From Drosophila pseudoobscura (Eukaryota > Arthropoda > Insecta > Diptera > Drosophilidae), in NCBI RefSeq assembly GCF_009870125.1, contig NC_046683.1, positions 66,107,869 to 66,171,868 on the forward strand: a stretch of DNA of 64,000 bases, written 5' to 3'. Positions 61,403 through 64,000 of the stretch are shown here, piece after piece. The notes beneath the pieces are model-generated. The model was given only the letters and a program-made list of their open reading frames with translations. It was not told the DNA's origin and did not search any database. The stretch's first letter is position 1; every line of letters begins with the position of its first letter. Position numbers and translations under genes: made by a program.

Positions 61403-62351
61403 CTGCTTGCTGTTCATCCTCGTTCATGTAGTTGGACAGGGCTGCCAGTGCTCCGAGCCTCGTGTCGGTGGCCATTAGGCCGGCGGTGGTGAAGGAGCCC
61501 ACGCGGAACTTCGGCAACATCAGATGTGACTCCGAGTCGCCTTCAGCCAGCAGAGTGGCCTCTGCTCTGGGACTCCCTGGAGCTCCCTTCTGGATGCTCA
61601 ACAAAGCATTTGTGAACTCCTGCAGCTGCTGCGAGGACATGGACTCGCAGGACTTCATGAGGGTCTGGGTGAGATCCCCTCCTCCGGCCTCCGAGCCGGA
61701 GTCCGACTTCCTGCCTGCGGAGGCAGCCGAGATGCGCTTCTTGCGCGCCTTTCGGCGCCTCAAGGAGCCCTTGCTGTCGCTCTTGCGGGCCGCATTGCTG
61801 CCGGTGCCCGAAGAGGAGGCTGCCCGTGGCCGGGGGCCCGGGGAGAGCGAATCCAAGGCGCTCTCGCTGATCGAGTGGCTGGCCAGGCCCGGCGGGGAGT
61901 TCTGTCCCACCGCGACGATCGCTGTCGTCAGCTGGTGCCCGGCGGCGTCTGTCGTCAGCTGCGAAAGGCAGGACACGGACCAGGGGCGCTCTGACTTGCG
62001 GCGTGCCTGCGGACGCTTCACAATCTTGACGTTCAGGCTCTGGTTGCTGCTGCCGAAGCCCAGGGGTGTGACGGGCTGGCCAATGGGCTCTGCAGAGCCC
62101 CCGATCCTCTCCGTGGAGTTGCCGTACGAATTGGTGCTCGTCTGCATGCAGGTGGCTATGGAATCGGTGAAGCCCTCGGAGGTGTCCGATCCCCCGCCAT
62201 TGAGGGCGACTCCCCCTGGCTGGGGCACGGAGTCCGTTTCGGATGCCTCGCCCGAGGCCTCGCAGTCATCGGGCTTGCATCCAGGCAGTAGTTCATGGGT
62301 GTGGCTGCGCGTCAGCAGCTGTGGTGTGGATGGTTGGTGCTCCAGCCACTC
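61403..62351 (-). CDS. klar: klar large central coding exon (316 codons)
   Basis: This 949-nt exon starts in phase 0 after CCTTCCAG| and ends in phase 1 at AAGCAG|GTAAGA. The product is mostly low-complexity and probably disordered. It is Ser/Gly/Thr-rich with a strongly basic block (RRRKARKKR, beside GSLRRRK) near the middle, and a C-terminal part (LMKSCESMSSQQLQEF) that looks more ordered. The basic block could act as a nuclear-localisation or membrane- or RNA-contact patch; that is inference. GC-rich codons keep the opposite strand open for 317 codons across the same interval; that reading frame is a shadow. The exon ends in NEDEQQA, joining to the cassette microexon or straight to the exon at 61019. 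Confidence 0.85.
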
Positions 62352-62425
62352 CTGGAAGGCGCAAAAGAGAGGGTGTACACATTAGATTCGGCTTGAGGAC
62401 CATGGAGGCTCCACCGGGAACTCAC

Positions 62426-62599
62426 CTCCACGCGCTGCTTGATTGGCGGCGGCATGTGGACCTCTCGTTTCTTGACCGTCGACGAGATTTTGATGATGGA
62501 ATGTTTCTGCTTCGTTGGCGTCTTCAGAGCGGCCTCTTGAGCGTCGCGCACCAGATGCTCGGCTTCTAGCACAAGCTGCTTGATTGAATCATGCGAGAC
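62426..62599 (-). CDS. klar: klar coding exon (58 codons)
   Basis: This is a phase 0 to phase 0 exon. The acceptor is CTCTTTAG|GTCTCG and the donor is GTGGAG|GTGAGT. The peptide begins VSHDSIKQL, runs through a helix-like stretch (LVLEAEHLVRDAQEA), then a basic segment (STVKKREVHMPP), and ends IKQRVE. The mix of heptad-like and basic sequence fits the rod-like central part of Klar. The junction to the next exon reads KQRVE|EWLEHQ. A 74-bp intron (62352-62425) separates it from the next exon, typical of small fly introns. Confidence 0.8.
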
Positions 62600-63599
62600 C
62601 TAAAGAGCGACACGGAGTTGTAGAGTTGTAGAGTTATAGTTATGGAGCTGGTAAAATCGGGTTTTCAGAGTTTTTCAGGGCTGTGGAGCTGTGGAGCGAG
62701 AGAGAGTGCTTCTAGAGGTCGGAAATTAACGACCGTGGCAAATCGCAGAGTCTTTGCCGCTTTGCCTGTTGATTCACTGAAGTCTTGAGGCTGACTAATA
62801 TCGGAAAATGTAAGTATAGCGATGGCCCGACAGAGGGAGAGTGAATGAGTGTAAGAAAGAGGAAGTGTGGAAGTGCAGTGGAAGCGAGAGAGAGAGAGAG
62901 TGCACAGGCTAGAGAGGGAGAGGCAGAGCCTACGCCTTATCAGGGTGGGAGGCATTCTCTTATCGTGCAAAACCATTCACTCATTCTCCCTTATCGCAGT
63001 TTGTCACCCATTTATAGTGCACTTCAACGTCATTACTGTGGAGTGGCTTTCAATGGAGAGTGGAGCGGGTAGAGTGGAGTAGGGGGAGTCCCAAGTGGAG
63101 ACTTGAATTCGCAATTTATACAGACACTTCTTATCTCCCTCTAGTTCTGTTTATTCCTATGGCCGCCTCGTTTTTTCTCTGTTTTTGTGGGTGGCTCACT
63201 CATCAATCAAGTGAGTGGGTCGTGGGCTCCGTTCTCATTCCTTTCCAGGAAAAGAAATGTCTATTGTATGGCATTTGCATGGAGAAATGTGTGCGTGGGA
63301 AAGGCGGAAGCACAATAGAAGGCAGGAAAATAAATGTTCAAGTGGAGAAATAGGGGACAAATATCAAGGATTACTTTTGAATAGTAATGGTGCACAATTC
63401 TATCCTCAAGATGGTCTCTAGCTTTAGCTCCCCTCCCCCTTTCCGCTCTATACAAGTACTGCATCGTTCCTTATGGGGAAATCATTCGTTCGGGAACCCC
63501 CAAAAAGTAAACCAAACGATAATTTGACTGAATCAGAGCTCGGTTCTGCTCGGCTTTCCTCGCACTTTGCTTACCAAAATCGGAATTCGAAACATGTAC
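62600..63599 (-). other. klar intron
   Basis: This is an intron of about 1.0 kb between the tentative exon at 63.6 kb and the exon at 62.6 kb. It contains GA-rich repeats near 62,885-62,905. No other coding signal is seen. Confidence 0.5.
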
Positions 63600-63678
63600 C
63601 CACTCGTAGTACTCGTAGTTCTCCCCGTAGGTTTTCCGAATAGAAATCCAATCAACCATGGCTAATTGTTCCATTCGG
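63600..63678 (-). CDS. klar: klar coding exon (most 5' exon seen, boundaries tentative)
   Basis: The exon has 79 nt, starting with one base that completes a split codon. It encodes a 26-residue stretch rich in Tyr, Trp and acidic residues (core GENYEYYEW). The donor is TGG|GTACAT and leaves phase 0, which fits the phase-0 start of the next exon at 62599. The chosen acceptor is CGTAAG| at 63679-63680. The tract upstream of it is only partly pyrimidine-rich, so the 5' edge could be different. The frame also stays open through both flanks, so openness alone is weak support. The phase match and peptide character make it a likely exon, but it was not confirmed against any homologue. Confidence 0.55.
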
Positions 63679-64000
63679 CTTACGAAAATGTTGTAGTTTT
63701 TCACTTTGGTTTTTTTTGCTTGGGGCAATTGAAGAATTTCAAGGTTTGAGTGCCCCCAAAACAGATGTTGAGGGCTCTGTTTTTTGTGTGTTTCTGTTTA
63801 TATGTTTGTATCTGTATCTCTATCTGATGTATCTTTATCACTCACTCACTCACTGAAGTTGAAACACTGTCTACACTTGGGCTTACTGTTGATCTTGGGC
63901 TTAATTTAATTAACAACTTCCTGCGGCAACGAGCGGCACGCGAAAGAGCGCTGATGCCCGCCGATCGAAGGAGGCAAGTTTGGCAGCGACTGGCCACTAG

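Larger units (their letters stand above)
49475..64000 (-). other. klar: klarsicht gene, 3' half (gene span, runs off the right edge)
   Basis: This entry gives the span of the minus-strand gene whose exons are listed separately. Twelve coding exons chain together with matching phases and canonical GT/AG sites, ending in a KASH domain. The known family role is a large fly protein that tunes microtubule-motor transport: it moves nuclei in photoreceptors and lipid droplets in embryos. Its KASH form is anchored in the nuclear envelope by the SUN protein Klaroid. The N-terminal half and the upstream promoters lie beyond 64,000. The right-hand limit is the window edge. The left limit is set by a putative poly(A) signal at 49496-49501. 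The identification rests on the KASH tail plus the LD-type alternative end in the expected relative positions, and was made from memory without an alignment. Confidence 0.85.

Noticed and set aside
61432..62385. Plus-strand open frame of 317 codons
   Set aside because: It lies exactly opposite the large klar exon. The GC-rich third positions of that exon keep the antisense frame open.

Overview
This window looks like nuclear DNA from a Drosophila. The obscura group (D. pseudoobscura, D. persimilis, D. miranda or a relative) is the most likely source, though the species call is an inference. The evidence is short phase-matched introns of 60 to 90 bp, protein features that fit the fly gene klarsicht (klar), and a very high density of short simple repeats. 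There are no bacterial features: no operons, ribosome binding sites or CRISPR.

The right-hand quarter, about 49.5 to 64.0 kb, is the 3' half of klar on the minus strand. I could chain twelve coding exons by splice sites and reading phase, from about 63.68 kb down to a TGA stop at 50.78 kb. The final exon encodes a KASH domain: a membrane segment near the C terminus and a lumenal tail ending in PPPI. KASH proteins sit in the outer nuclear membrane and are held there by SUN proteins. The exon at 59.80-59.91 kb has an alternative fate. If its splice donor is ignored, the frame stays open for 112 more codons, giving a non-KASH tail that matches in position and size the lipid-droplet (LD) tail reported for the beta isoform of D. 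melanogaster klar. The locus therefore carries both organelle-targeting ends. It also shows a 30-bp cassette microexon, a 66-bp stop-free in-frame intron, and signs of internal promoters for a short KASH form.

Between klar and the rest, 46.7 to 49.45 kb, lie an intact tRNA-Glu(CTC) gene, a truncated duplicate of its 5' end and flank, an array of 3.2 copies of a 319-bp unit, a large imperfect inverted repeat, and three diverged copies of a unit of about 112 bp. These resemble dispersed repeat families, but I cannot name them.

The first 46 kb holds no gene I can support. It is intergenic or deep intronic DNA full of simple repeats, with several non-random elements. These are a seven-member cluster of GGTGACCCCGAT in one orientation (0.27-2.26 kb), two pairs of near-identical 38 to 43-bp elements lying 17 to 20 kb apart, a 29-bp motif repeated three times near 19 kb, a three-copy repeat of about 160 bp near 30.4 kb, and many copies of GGCCATAAA. 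I read it as a candidate regulatory gene desert downstream of klar. Two spliced-looking stretches on the plus strand (38.86-39.38 and 45.18-45.55 kb) are recorded as leads, not genes.
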